A stretch of DNA of 64,000 nucleotides from Vaginimicrobium propionicum (GTDB lineage Bacteria > Actinomycetota > Actinomycetes > Propionibacteriales > Propionibacteriaceae): contig NZ_LT706985.1 in NCBI RefSeq assembly GCF_900155645.1, positions 992,001 to 1,056,000 on the forward strand. Direction: 5' to 3'. The notes beneath the pieces were generated by a model. The model searched no databases. It saw only the letters and a list, made by a program, of their open reading frames with translations, and was not told the origin of the DNA. Numbering within the stretch: the first letter of the stretch is position 1; each line of letters opens with the position of its first letter. The translations under genes were made by a program, and so were the position numbers. Below are positions 47,791-57,925 of the stretch, piece by piece.

Positions 47791-49303
47791 CTTGACTAGT
47801 GTTTTCCTGGTGATGATGCTGGCTTTGATAGCTAGTTTGCCTGCTAGAGCTGAAGATCCTTCCCAAAATCCTGGCGCCACCCCAACACAAGAACTAGCCG
47901 ACATTGCTCTGGGCGACTCAAAGATTCCCGCTGGTAAGACTGGCGAGCAAGTGTCGGTGAAATTTAACCTAATAAATCGTGGCAACGGAGCGGCTGATCA
48001 AGTTATCGTGACCCCTAAACCGTCCGCAGCCCCAGATCACTTCCCGTTCAAGATTGAGCGCACTTCTTATGCCGTTGATTTAGGACGATTGGAAGCTGGG
48101 GAATCAAAAGAGGTAGATCTGGGTAAATTGACGCTACGAGAGGGCTTAGAAACTGGCTATTACGCGCTGCCGATGAGCGTCCAATATTCTGAGAATTCAG
48201 TGCGCCAGGTTAGCGAAAAGACTATTTACATAAATGTTGAGGGTGTGGCTAAACCGAAACCGGAGGCTCCTAAGCCGCTTACTCAAACTGCCCCGCCAAA
48301 TATTCAGGTGGTGGTACCGGATACTGGCGGAGCCGGTGGCGGCGGTTGGACTGGGGGTAGTGAAGTTCCTGGCGATGCTGGTGCTGGCGGCGGCGCTCGT
48401 TCTGGTTTCACCCCTAGAGTAATGTTGACTAGTTTCACCACTAACCCACAAGAGGTATCTGCCGGCCAAAGTTTCCAGTTGTCGCTGACGTTGAGCAATA
48501 TGTCATCACGTACTTCGGTAGGCAATGTGAAAGTAACTATTGCTTCTGCGGATGCTTCGCTTCTGCCAGTTAACGGGGCTTCGTCAGTTTACGTGGACGC
48601 GATTCCTGCTGGCGGCTCTGCGGGAGCGAGCCTGGATTTCCGGGCGCTGCCGAACTTGGAGGAACGTCCTTATCAGATGAGCGTAAATATTGAATACGAG
48701 GACTCCTCATCCTTCCAGGCGCTAACATCCGAAGAATCAATCGCTGTTGTAGTGCGTCAAAAACCGCGCGCCACCACATCTGAAATTCAGGCAGCGCCGG
48801 ACGAGATAGAGGTTGGTCAACAAGCCTCGATCAGCTTTACCATTCAAAACCAAGGTAAGGCGCCCCTCTACAACACCCGAGTCAAGGTGAAAGATGGTTC
48901 CAGGGTGAGCGGGCCAGAGTCTTTCGTTGGCAATATAGAGCCCGGTGCTAACGGCAACGCTGATCTGCTGGTGACGGCTGAGAAGGTCGGCAAAGGGGAC
49001 ATCACCTTGCAGATTAGCTATGAGGATGCTGGCGGAGTTGTTTCCGTTATGGAGCGAGCTGTGCCGCTAGCAACGACTGAAGCTGTTGACACGCCTGGCG
49101 ATGAGGGTGATGGGCAAACTGACGGGACATCGGTGCTGCCTTGGCTAATCCCGCTACTCTTGCTGATTTTGGTAGCTGCCATCGTCGCCGCCTCGGTGCT
49201 CGTGAGACGTAGGAAGCAACAGAAACAAGAACAGCTTGACAAGCAGCTTTCCGAGATGGATGCTGAACCGTTCTTCGACAACAACCCCAGCGAAGTGAAA
49301 TGA
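47774..49303 (+). CDS. Membrane-anchored Ig-like (CARDB-type) protein of the ABC operon
   Basis: 509 residues: signal peptide (1-26), a first beta-sandwich domain (about 40-155), a Gly-rich linker near 180-210, two further CARDB-like domains (about 212-330 and 335-425), one membrane helix near 450-473 and a basic cytosolic tail RRRKQQKQEQ. It sits between the ATPase and the permease, where Gram-negative systems have MacA. It may capture or present substrate on the outer face. The start overlaps the ATPase gene and the stop overlaps the permease gene by four bases. Confidence 0.85.
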   Translation: MKFIRSLTSVFLVMMLALIASLPARAEDPSQNPGATPTQELADIALGDSKIPAGKTGEQVSVKFNLINRGNGAADQVIVTPKPSAAPDHFPFKIERTSYAVDLGRLEAGESKEVDLGKLTLREGLETGYYALPMSVQYSENSVRQVSEKTIYINVEGVAKPKPEAPKPLTQTAPPNIQVVVPDTGGAGGGGWTGGSEVPGDAGAGGGARSGFTPRVMLTSFTTNPQEVSAGQSFQLSLTLSNMSSRTSVGNVKVTIASADASLLPVNGASSVYVDAIPAGGSAGASLDFRALPNLEERPYQMSVNIEYEDSSSFQALTSEESIAVVVRQKPRATTSEIQAAPDEIEVGQQASISFTIQNQGKAPLYNTRVKVKDGSRVSGPESFVGNIEPGANGNADLLVTAEKVGKGDITLQISYEDAGGVVSVMERAVPLATTEAVDTPGDEGDGQTDGTSVLPWLIPLLLLILVAAIVAASVLVRRRKQQKQEQLDKQLSEMDAEPFFDNNPSEVK

Positions 49304-50637
49304 GTTGGCGCGACCTTATCGAAACGGCGTTAACCAGTCTTAGACAACGCACGTTTCGCACTATTCTGACTGTTCTTGGGGTGTTGATTGGCACCACTTC
49401 GGTGGTTGTCATGCTTTCACTTGGTATTGGAATGACGCAATCATTGACTGCCGACCTGAAAAATAACCCGTCAGCTACCAAAGTGATGGTTTTCGGTAAC
49501 GACCCCTACGCACCTGCCACACCGAATAAAAACGGTAAAAAGCCTCACATTATGAATGAGGCGGAGATTACCCAACTAGCGAACTTTCCTGGGGTTAAGA
49601 CGGTCACCCCCGTCTATCAGACGATGGCTACCCTACGCATAGGCAAGGAGACCACTCAAGCCCAACTCGTCGGGTTGAAACCCGACCAATTAGTCCCGGA
49701 GCGTTTTGAGATTTCTGAGGGACGGGTGCCTAACCCCGGCGATGGGCTTGGATTGCTTGTGGGTGCAGGAATTATTGACCAAACAGGCACCACCTACGAT
49801 AACGAAGGCAATGCACATAAGGCAGATATTGATTGGCTAACCGAGCAAATTTTTCTGTCTTTTGACGACACGTTTTCGCCTGAGGGAAACCAAAAACCGG
49901 GGTCAAATAAGCGTTTTTTGGCTAAAGCCACCGGAATTGTCGGCACTCCAGAATCTTTCACCGATGATTCCTATCAGATTTTCGTTGACCTCGATAAGTT
50001 GGTTAACGCACTGCAACAAGCTATGCCCGGCAAGGCGTTACCTGGCCAGCCAGCAACTGAGGATGGCAAGCCTAAAGGCAAACAATTCATTTATTCAAGC
50101 CTTTGGGTATATGCCGAAAGCCCAGACGCGGCCGAACAATTAGCAAAGGACTTGCGCCAGGAGGGCTACGATGCCCAATCAAACATCGAATTCATTCGCA
50201 TGGCACAAAATGTTGGCCGTATAGTTCAGGCAGTCTTCGGTGGGATCGGAGCGATCTCACTTTTGGTGGCCGCTATTGGTATCGCTAATACCATGATGAT
50301 GTCGGTGCTTGAGCGCACCCGCCAGATTGGCATCATGAAGGTATTAGGAGCCTCGCTGACCGATATCCGGAATTTATTTTTGGCAGAATCAGCAGCTATC
50401 GGATTTTTCGGCGGGATCATCGGTTTGATTTTCAGTTATCTGCTGTCATTTATTTTGAATCAAACCTTGGGTCAATCTGGCAACATCGGCTTCGGCGGAA
50501 CCCAAATCTCGATTATCCCGCCTTGGCTGGGGTTGGCGGCAATTATCTTTTCCACCCTAATTGGTGGTCTGGCAGGATTGGCACCGGCTCAACGCGCTGT
50601 CCGGTTGAGTCCGTTGGAGGCCATTAGAGCGCAATAG
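49300..50637 (+). CDS. ABC transporter permease (MacB/FtsX family)
   Basis: 445 residues: an N-terminal helix (TILTVLGVLIGTTSVVVMLSLG), a long extracellular MacB_PCD domain, and three C-terminal helices with the FtsX signature RTRQIGIMKVLGAS. Topology fits MacB-type mechanotransmitters. It couples with the ATPase upstream. Confidence 0.93.
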   Translation: MSWRDLIETALTSLRQRTFRTILTVLGVLIGTTSVVVMLSLGIGMTQSLTADLKNNPSATKVMVFGNDPYAPATPNKNGKKPHIMNEAEITQLANFPGVKTVTPVYQTMATLRIGKETTQAQLVGLKPDQLVPERFEISEGRVPNPGDGLGLLVGAGIIDQTGTTYDNEGNAHKADIDWLTEQIFLSFDDTFSPEGNQKPGSNKRFLAKATGIVGTPESFTDDSYQIFVDLDKLVNALQQAMPGKALPGQPATEDGKPKGKQFIYSSLWVYAESPDAAEQLAKDLRQEGYDAQSNIEFIRMAQNVGRIVQAVFGGIGAISLLVAAIGIANTMMMSVLERTRQIGIMKVLGASLTDIRNLFLAESAAIGFFGGIIGLIFSYLLSFILNQTLGQSGNIGFGGTQISIIPPWLGLAAIIFSTLIGGLAGLAPAQRAVRLSPLEAIRAQ

Positions 50638-50643
50638 CTTGTT

Positions 50644-51570
50644 TTAGACGGTTACCTCGTCCTCATAGGATTTCGGGTCTTCAATCGGTTCCAGATGGGC
50701 GCTAACCCGCATATCTGGGACGACTGCCACTAGCTCGTCAATCAGTTCCTCGACGTAGTCGTGGCCGCGTTTTACCGTCCAATCACCGGGGGTTAGCACG
50801 TGGATTTCCATGAAACGAAGATTGCCGGCTTCGCGGGTACGGATAGCGTGGAAGTCTATCTGGTCGCTGCGATGTTCGTCTAGCACCTGCTCGATGCTAT
50901 CTAATACGTCTTGGGGCAAGGCTACGTCCATTAGTCCTGACATTGCTGACCTAACGATATTCACGCCCATGACGAGGATATTTATGCCAGCCAAGATAGC
51001 TACTATCGGGTCAAGAATGGGTTGGTTAAACACCAGCACCAATCCAACGCCGGCGAGCACGGCTATCGAGGTGATCACGTCGGTGAAAAGGTGTTTCGCG
51101 TCTCCAATGAGCGTTGCAGAACGATGTTTCTTACCTGTTCGATACAACACCAGACTAGTGGCGCCGTTAATAAGCGCAGCAACAACCGAAATGAGCAGAC
51201 CGATGCCTAGTTGCTCGGGCATTTTAGGGTGAATTAGACGCTCGATGGCCGCATAAAGAATGAATGCGGCAGCAACGAAAATCATTATGCCTTCTAGCGC
51301 AGCGGAAAAATACTCAGCTTTTGAATGACCGAACTGGTGATCATCGTCAGCTGGTCGGATAGCAATCGTCAATGCCAGCAGTGCTGCAATAGCGGCCACC
51401 AGATTGACCGCCGACTCCGCGGCGTCCGAGAATAAGCCAACGGATCCAGTAATTAATGCCGCAGTGGACTTTATAAGGATGGTTGCAATGGCTGCTGCAA
51501 TAGATAGCCAAGCATACTTGCGTAAATCCTCTGGACGCTCATATCGAGAGTCAAGCTTGGTTTCCTGCAC
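50644..51570 (-). CDS. Cation diffusion facilitator (metal efflux)
   Basis: 308 residues with six predicted helices and the zinc-type sites SVGLFSDAAESAVN (helix 2) and GDAKHLFTDVITS (helix 5). The cytosolic C-terminus carries FHAIRTREAGNLRFMEIHV. GTG start. Exports Zn, Mn or Fe; specificity cannot be read. Confidence 0.93.
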   Translation of the reverse strand: MQETKLDSRYERPEDLRKYAWLSIAAAIATILIKSTAALITGSVGLFSDAAESAVNLVAAIAALLALTIAIRPADDDHQFGHSKAEYFSAALEGIMIFVAAAFILYAAIERLIHPKMPEQLGIGLLISVVAALINGATSLVLYRTGKKHRSATLIGDAKHLFTDVITSIAVLAGVGLVLVFNQPILDPIVAILAGINILVMGVNIVRSAMSGLMDVALPQDVLDSIEQVLDEHRSDQIDFHAIRTREAGNLRFMEIHVLTPGDWTVKRGHDYVEELIDELVAVVPDMRVSAHLEPIEDPKSYEDEVTV

Positions 51571-51665
51571 TCACTAAGTATTGGCTAAGACGAAAGAACA
51601 AAGCAATATAAGTTAGCTCTCCCTTAGCTAGGAAAATAAGCATAAACAAAGCAGTCGATTTGAGA

Positions 51666-51742
51666 TGGTGGCCAGGGGCGGGGTCGAACCGCCGACCTTT
51701 CACTTTTCAGGCGAACGCTGCTACCAGCTGAGCTACCTGGCC
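51666..51742 (-). tRNA. tRNA-Phe (GAA)
   Basis: 77 nt with CCA. Acceptor GGCCAGG/CCTGGCC, anticodon loop CTGAAAA (GAA), T-arm GGCGG-TTCGACC-CCGCC. Confidence 0.95.
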
Positions 51743-51743
51743 C

Positions 51744-51820
51744 TGGCGACCCCGACGGGACTCGAACCCGCGACCTCCGCCGTGACAGGGCGGCGCGCTA
51801 ACCAACTGCGCTACGGGGCC
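51744..51820 (-). tRNA. tRNA-Asp (GTC)
   Basis: 77 nt with CCA. Acceptor GGCCCCG/CGGGGTC, anticodon loop CTGTCAC (GTC), T-arm GCGGG-TTCGAGT-CCCGT. One base from tRNA-Phe, so the two are co-transcribed. Confidence 0.95.
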
Positions 51821-51981
51821 ATTGTGAACCGGTGCACCCGGACACTTTGACCATCTCGTGTAACCGAGACTCAGTAGACATTAGCCGAAAGTCGTCGACT
51901 TGGAAAATCGAGACAATTTTTCGGTATTAATTAACCAAAAAATCTCAGCTTAACTCTCGTGACTTACCAGCATGAGAATTG

Positions 51982-52054
51982 TATCCCCGAGCGGATTCGA
52001 ACCGCCGCTGCCGCCTTGAAAGGGCGGTGTCCTAGGCCTCTAGACGACGGGGAC
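51982..52054 (-). tRNA. tRNA-Glu (TTC)
   Basis: 73 nt. Acceptor GTCCCCG/CGGGGAT, anticodon loop CTTTCAA (TTC), T-arm GGCGG-TTCGAAT-CCGCT. No encoded CCA. Probably first of the Glu-Asp-Phe run. Confidence 0.95.
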
Positions 52055-52276
52055 GCGGTAACTCATGTTAGTGGACTGAGCTTGATTGCTCAAAACTGAT
52101 TGACACTAAGCCTCATAGAATTCCCGAGAAGAGATGAAGGTAGTTATCTCACCTTGTTCTCATTCACCTTAAAAGACCACAAGAAAGTCAATACCAGGAA
52201 GCATTGCACTGGAAGTAGTACGCGATTTTCCTAACTCGCCCCCAGTCGGATAGCATTGCCTGTTGTACGTCAGTAC

Positions 52277-52349
52277 GCGCCTATAGCTCAGTTGGTAGAG
52301 CAGCGGACTTTTAATCCGCGAGTCCAGGGTTCGAGCCCCTGTGGGCGCA
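52277..52349 (+). tRNA. tRNA-Lys (TTT)
   Basis: 73 nt. Acceptor GCGCCTA/TGGGCGC, anticodon loop CTTTTAA (TTT), T-loop TTCGAGC. Divergent from the Glu-Asp-Phe tRNAs. Confidence 0.95.
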
Positions 52350-52550
52350 CTTAGTCGGACGCTTAGGGCGTGGCTCGCATGAGCCCTGACATTAAACAAT
52401 TAAAACTGCGTGCACAGACGCTCAATTTACTAGCGATCCTTGGCGACCACACTAGATTAATTGCCTCACAAAGCACTATTATCATTGTGAATTTAACTGC
52501 AGGTTTTGCGCCGACAGATAGCCGTCCACTCAATGACCAGGGGGGAAATA

Positions 52551-55500
52551 ATGAGTGCGAATAAGGACAGAAAACCATTACCAAGCAACACCAGAATGCC
52601 TAGGCGAATCGTTGCCGCATTAGTGTCGATTCTTTTGGCGCTATTCATGACGCCAACAGCCGCATTCGCTGAGGATCAAGCCGGGGTGGAGGACGCCACC
52701 CCAAGCGCTACCGTGACGACATCCCCTAGCGCCACGCCGGGAGAAAATGTTGAGACAGCGGCTCCTCAACCCACCGAGGAGTCAAGCACCCCGACACCAA
52801 GCGTTGGCGATTCCGCCGCGTCCCCAGCAGCAGAAAACCAAACCCCAGTCTCGTCGACCGAATCCGAGTCAACCCTGAATGGCGCTACCCCCCCCCAGCC
52901 GCAATTACGCTCCCCACAAGATGTTTCTGAGGTTTGGGTAGATAGCAAAGCGGGCTCAGATGACAACGACGGCAGCCAAACCGCCGCCGTCAAAACTCTT
53001 GAGAAAGCGCTTGGTCTAGTCTCCGATGGTTGGACGATACATACTGTTGGCGCGTTCACGTCCAGCACTGACCTGGTTATCGACAAGAACGTGAAGTTCA
53101 CCGGCTCTGGCAATTTTCTAACTCTCGCAAGTGGTGCGAAACTAACCGCCCCAGGCAAGACGGTCACAATGACCGGCTACGGCACCGCGTTGACCATCCA
53201 GTCGGGCGCCGAGCTTAACGATGGCAACTACATCCTCGACGGCAACACCATCGGCTTCGACCTGAAAGGCAAAATTAACGGCACCTCACGCGAGACTTTG
53301 ACTATCTCCGCCAAGAACAGCTTGGGGCGTGGGTTTGTCTATAGCTCGGACGCCAGGTTCATCAATTGCACGGTGGACATCCAAGCCACACCTGGCAAGA
53401 GCGAACAGTACGCCGGCCTCTACATGACGAATTCCTCGTTGACCACCCGCGGCGTTTGGTATTATTTCGACCCGGACAACGGCAAAGGCGGTCTACATCT
53501 CGACAACTCTGACTTTTATGCTTACAAAGCTACAGGAGTCAGAGCCTACAAAAATACCCTCACCCTATTGGGCGCGTCTGAGCTAGTGGGCGGCTCCACT
53601 CTCACTGCTGATGGCTCACGCATCACGGTCTCGGCGAAATTATCGGTGACCGACTCAAAGGTGGTCATCAAGAACAGCACGGACGGCGGCCTGAACGTCA
53701 ACTACAGCCCTGGCGAGGCGACATTCACCAATTCTGTGCTGGAAACCACCAACATGAAGTATTACCCCTCCTATGGGGCTGGGCAGTCGTCAGGGCCGTG
53801 CTCTATCACTTTTACTGGCAATAGCGTGGTCAATACCGATGCCAACGATAAAACCGCTGACAATGGCGGAGCTAACCGTGGCACAGGAAGCTCTTACGTG
53901 GTTACCGGCGGGTCATATTTGATTGCCTATAGCCCCGATTTCAACCACGATGTCGTTACACCAACCAACGGCGAACAAAACGGTAACGAGTGGCTGTCGC
54001 TATTTACTCTGGCGAACAACACCATTAATACTGTCAACCCGATTAACGCTTTGGGTGTCAGGTACAACTATTCGGTAGCGCAAGCCTCCAAAGATGGGCA
54101 GAAGCACATTTGGGCGCCAGCCGCCACAGCCACCTTCAAATTGCAAAACGCCAATGCGTCTTTCACTGACGGCACCAACGCTGGCAAGGCGCAATCAACC
54201 GTTCGCGGCTACAAACTCGACTACGTGACGGGCAACACTGACCCCGACACACCAACTGACGCTAACGGCGTAAAGTTCCTAGGCTGGTTCTATAAGGACG
54301 CGGCAGGCGCAGAGCATGCTTTCGATTATGCGAATGCCCAGCTCGATACCAACATCGAGGTTTATGCGAAATGGGACGCAAAAACCGTCATTTACCACAA
54401 TGGTGCGGGTGAAGAGTACATCCAAAATGTTGGCCCCAACGACACCACGGCCACTGCGCTAGCTTTCGACGAAGTCGCCGCCAAGGTCAGCACCTTTGCA
54501 CCAGCAGGAAAGACATTCGTAAAGTGGACGACGGCGCCAGACGGCTCCGGTGACGCGGTCGCACCCGGCGCTGGGCTAACATTCACTGCAGAGGCCACCC
54601 AGATTGACTTGTACGCCCAATATAAGGACAACGAATACCGGGTCGCTTTCTCCGCTAACGGCGGGATTTTCTCCGAGACCAGCATATTTAAGACGAATCC
54701 TGAAGAGTTCACTATCGAGAAAGACGCCAACGGTGGCGAGATTGCCGTCCTGAAACAGCCAGCTAGATACGGGCAGAAGTTCCGCACGCTACTGACCAAT
54801 GTGGCTTATGGCGACATCACCCCAACCAAAGCGGACGCCAAGAGATTGGGGTACTTGCTAGCCAACCAGTCTTATTGGAGCACGACGGCCGGCGCAGGTG
54901 GTTCGGGCGTCCGGTTTGATGACTCCAGCTTCTTTGGCATCAAGATACCTGGCGCCAACCCGGATATTACCGCTGACACCACGTATTACTTGTCTTGGAA
55001 AACTGACCCAACAGTGCCCGCGACCGAAGCAGACTTGACGATTGACGCCGACATGTGGGCTGACTCTATTGACACGACCACCACGATAAAGCGGGTTTAC
55101 ACAGAAGGCCCGAAGAGCACCTTCGAGATTACTGGGGCCGTTGATCCCCAGGGCGTAAAGGACCAGATGACGGGCATAGAAGGAGTCTTCCCCGAGGACG
55201 CTAAAACCCCGGAGAATATTGCATTGTCCAGCCTAAGCTCGACGTTCACCGCGTCCATCACTTTCCCGGCTGGCGTAGCTATCCCGGCTAATCCCACCGT
55301 TGAGATGGCTGGCTTGGGTAATTGCTTCGAGGCTGCGGGCACTTCTGTTAACGGTCAAACAGTGGACGTAACTTTCAAGTTAAAGCCCGGCATCGAAAAT
55401 TATAAGCAGCTAAAGGATGCCGTCTTTTCGACCGGAGCTGGAAATCGAAACCTGATTACGGCCACCGTCAAAGGTCTAACCTTGGACGCCGCACAGGTGA

Positions 55501-57206
55501 ACAACGGCCAAGAAATCACTGTAACCGGAACTGTCAAAGGCGATTTCAACGCTGTCGCGCAAAGCTCGACAGCCAGTAAAGTGTCTGCTCGCAGCGCTAG
55601 GGCGCTCTTTAGGGCTCCGGCAGAAAACCCTGCACCCAGGTTGCATAGATTCACTTTCACTTGGACAGGTGACCAAACCGATACGTCTAAGGACGTGCGC
55701 GCCAAGGACGACTCCACAATCCAGCAAACCTTGCTAGTGGTTAAACCTTATGAAGCTGCACTGCCGGGCGACATTCTGGTCGGAAACGACACTGGGCACA
55801 CCCGCGTTTATGACGCTTTCCAAGGCGAGAGTATTGATTTCACCGGCACCCTAGGCTCTGACGTCGTCAAGAATCAGATGAACGCGATTGAGCTCCAATA
55901 CCCTGGTGTCACAGACTTGTCGAGCATCAACCTTAGCGATGTGACTTCGACATTTGCCGCCTCTTTCACGATTCCGGACGGCATGACCCTCCCCGATAAC
56001 CTAACCAAAGATACGGTGAAAGCCGAAGGTCTTGCCGACACATTCACTATCTCTGACGTTGCAGTGGAGGGTAAAACCGTCACAGTGACTATGACGCTTA
56101 AGAGCGGGATTGTGAATTATCAGCAGCTTAAGGATGCCGTCAACAAGATTGACTCGACCATGAAGGTGACGATCCCGGGCGTAACCGTGAATAAGGACGT
56201 CACAGACGGCACACAGTTGACTGTTATAGGCGAAGTGTCTGGCACCTTCAACGCCCTGGCAACCTCAGCCGCTGGCACACAGCGGGAGTTTTTCTTCAAG
56301 TGGATTGGGGAGCAAACACCCGAGGGAAGAGACGTGATGGCTCCCGCCGACAGCAAAGCTATCCAGTTCACTGTGCAAGTACCGTCCCCGCTAGCGAGCC
56401 AGCTGCCCGGCGATATGCTGGTCGGCACCAACACCGAGCACGACGAAGTTATTACCCTGCCTCAAGGTTCCACATTTGACCTGACCGGCGCCCTGCAAGT
56501 GAGACCCATTCATGAACAAATGAGTGGAATTGAAACCTTATATTCTGGGGTTGATCACGATAAAATCGCTCTGGACGTGAAAGACTTCTCATTCGTCGCC
56601 ACGTTCACCATTCCAGATGGCATGAGCTTGCCGGCCAATCTCGACGCCTCCAAGGTCACGGTCGCCGATTTCGGTGCTGGCTTCACAGTCAAAGACGTGA
56701 CAGCAAACGCCCAGACCGTAACCGTCACCTTCGCGTTGACTGACCCCGGCGCTATCCAGACTTACTCTGATCTTGAAGGGGTCGTAGACGCCGCCGGTGG
56801 AGCGGAAGGTTGGATGAAGATTACCGTCCCTGGAATCATGATTGACGAGGACGCGGCCGTTGACTCGAACCTGACCATTGTCGGCACCGTTGAGGGCAGA
56901 TTCAGCGCCATGGCCACTTCCGAATCCGGCACGCGCAGGGCATTCTCTTTCACTTGGAAAGCAGTCCAGTGGCCGGACGGCAAGGACGCAGTAGCAACTG
57001 ACGACCAAACGATTCAACTCACCGTCAAGGTCGCCAAGGCTTCTGTGGTACCAACCGAGCCAGGCGAAGAAGGTTCCACAGCGGTGAAGAGAGTGCTTCG
57101 CAAAATGCCTAAGACCGGCGCTAGCGGATTGTCGGCAATTTTTGTCTCAGGACTCACGGCTGCCGCCGGGGCGGGTTTGGCGTCCAGAGTACGCGCGCTT
57201 ATTTAA
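52551..57206 (+). CDS. Large sortase-anchored surface protein with repeats
   Basis: 1,551 residues from ATG 52551 (AGGGGGG upstream). Signal peptide to about residue 40, then a Ser/Thr/Pro-rich spacer with a nine-C tract near residue 113, a right-handed beta-helix-like region (about 123-500, starting EVWVDSKAGSDDNDGSQ), two Listeria-Bacteroides-type repeats (LGWFYKDAAG, AKWDAKT; FVKWTTAPDG, AQYKDN), then three repeats of about 215 residues sharing LPGD-LVG and FTIPDGM-LP-NL. The C-terminus has MPKTG (about 1519-1523), a helix and a short basic tail: a sortase signal with Met for the usual Leu. Probably an adhesin. Confidence 0.9.
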   Translation: MSANKDRKPLPSNTRMPRRIVAALVSILLALFMTPTAAFAEDQAGVEDATPSATVTTSPSATPGENVETAAPQPTEESSTPTPSVGDSAASPAAENQTPVSSTESESTLNGATPPQPQLRSPQDVSEVWVDSKAGSDDNDGSQTAAVKTLEKALGLVSDGWTIHTVGAFTSSTDLVIDKNVKFTGSGNFLTLASGAKLTAPGKTVTMTGYGTALTIQSGAELNDGNYILDGNTIGFDLKGKINGTSRETLTISAKNSLGRGFVYSSDARFINCTVDIQATPGKSEQYAGLYMTNSSLTTRGVWYYFDPDNGKGGLHLDNSDFYAYKATGVRAYKNTLTLLGASELVGGSTLTADGSRITVSAKLSVTDSKVVIKNSTDGGLNVNYSPGEATFTNSVLETTNMKYYPSYGAGQSSGPCSITFTGNSVVNTDANDKTADNGGANRGTGSSYVVTGGSYLIAYSPDFNHDVVTPTNGEQNGNEWLSLFTLANNTINTVNPINALGVRYNYSVAQASKDGQKHIWAPAATATFKLQNANASFTDGTNAGKAQSTVRGYKLDYVTGNTDPDTPTDANGVKFLGWFYKDAAGAEHAFDYANAQLDTNIEVYAKWDAKTVIYHNGAGEEYIQNVGPNDTTATALAFDEVAAKVSTFAPAGKTFVKWTTAPDGSGDAVAPGAGLTFTAEATQIDLYAQYKDNEYRVAFSANGGIFSETSIFKTNPEEFTIEKDANGGEIAVLKQPARYGQKFRTLLTNVAYGDITPTKADAKRLGYLLANQSYWSTTAGAGGSGVRFDDSSFFGIKIPGANPDITADTTYYLSWKTDPTVPATEADLTIDADMWADSIDTTTTIKRVYTEGPKSTFEITGAVDPQGVKDQMTGIEGVFPEDAKTPENIALSSLSSTFTASITFPAGVAIPANPTVEMAGLGNCFEAAGTSVNGQTVDVTFKLKPGIENYKQLKDAVFSTGAGNRNLITATVKGLTLDAAQVNNGQEITVTGTVKGDFNAVAQSSTASKVSARSARALFRAPAENPAPRLHRFTFTWTGDQTDTSKDVRAKDDSTIQQTLLVVKPYEAALPGDILVGNDTGHTRVYDAFQGESIDFTGTLGSDVVKNQMNAIELQYPGVTDLSSINLSDVTSTFAASFTIPDGMTLPDNLTKDTVKAEGLADTFTISDVAVEGKTVTVTMTLKSGIVNYQQLKDAVNKIDSTMKVTIPGVTVNKDVTDGTQLTVIGEVSGTFNALATSAAGTQREFFFKWIGEQTPEGRDVMAPADSKAIQFTVQVPSPLASQLPGDMLVGTNTEHDEVITLPQGSTFDLTGALQVRPIHEQMSGIETLYSGVDHDKIALDVKDFSFVATFTIPDGMSLPANLDASKVTVADFGAGFTVKDVTANAQTVTVTFALTDPGAIQTYSDLEGVVDAAGGAEGWMKITVPGIMIDEDAAVDSNLTIVGTVEGRFSAMATSESGTRRAFSFTWKAVQWPDGKDAVATDDQTIQLTVKVAKASVVPTEPGEEGSTAVKRVLRKMPKTGASGLSAIFVSGLTAAAGAGLASRVRALI
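52888..52896 (+). repeat. Nine-cytosine tract inside the adhesin gene
   Basis: C9 in the reading frame, encoding part of T-P-P, just after the signal peptide spacer. Gain or loss of one C would shift the frame and cut the protein before its folded part. Such tracts are known switch points in phase-variable surface genes. Confidence 0.7.
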
Positions 57207-57332
57207 CCCTGGCATTGGTAGAGGCTCCCCAAAGCCGCGTGTTCGACATGGCGTACAGCGGCACGTTGCGCACTCCCACGCTTCCATCATGCGAGGCAGT
57301 AGCGCGCGTAGGATGGGCGAGCTGTTAAGCAT

Positions 57333-57917
57333 TCAGCGGCGCACACCGGAAAATGCGTAGAATGCGGGCGTGTCCACGAGCGCCTCAATATCGAAGCGCT
57401 TTCGCCAGACCTCGCTTTCCACACACGCCGCTCGAAGACCGGAACTCACTCCTGCATCAACCGCCTGATGATGTTGATTTATGCCATCCTTGCCCGTTCC
57501 GTGCGCCACCACGAAGCGCTTTCCAGGCTTCAGCAAACGATATACCTTTTCAACCAGCGCAGGCTTGTCCATAAAATGAGGATAAGCATTGTAGATCACC
57601 ACGGCGTCGTAGGGGTGACTCTCATCAAGATCGAGGACATCGGCGGCGATGAAGTCCACAGCATCAATTTCTTGAAACTTCTCGCGGGCGCACGCAACCA
57701 TGCGCGATGACAGATCGACACCCGTAGCGGACGCAACTTTCGCTTCGAGGTACACCGGCATCATCACGCCCGTGCCACACCCCAGGTCAAGCACCCGGTC
57801 ACCTTCCTGCACGCAGGCAAGCGAAAGCACGGCGCCCTGCACACGGTTATGCTCGCAATTACCCGACGCATCCCAGTCGTCTGCCCGTTCGTCGAAATAC
57901 TGAGCTATCTTGTTCAC
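57333..57917 (-). CDS. Class I SAM-dependent methyltransferase
   Basis: 194 residues with motif I VLDLGCGTGVMMPVYL, an acidic loop D in AATGVDLSS, and YDAVVIYNAYPHFMDK. Start GTG 57917 is chosen for AAGGGGAA just upstream and because the longer frame runs into the neighbour. It is last in an iron-type ABC operon, 8 bp after the ATPase gene, so its substrate may be the transported ligand or a precursor. Unknown. Confidence 0.85.
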   Translation of the reverse strand: MNKIAQYFDERADDWDASGNCEHNRVQGAVLSLACVQEGDRVLDLGCGTGVMMPVYLEAKVASATGVDLSSRMVACAREKFQEIDAVDFIAADVLDLDESHPYDAVVIYNAYPHFMDKPALVEKVYRLLKPGKRFVVAHGTGKDGINQHHQAVDAGVSSGLRAACVESEVWRKRFDIEALVDTPAFYAFSGVRR

Positions 57918-57925
57918 GATTCCCC

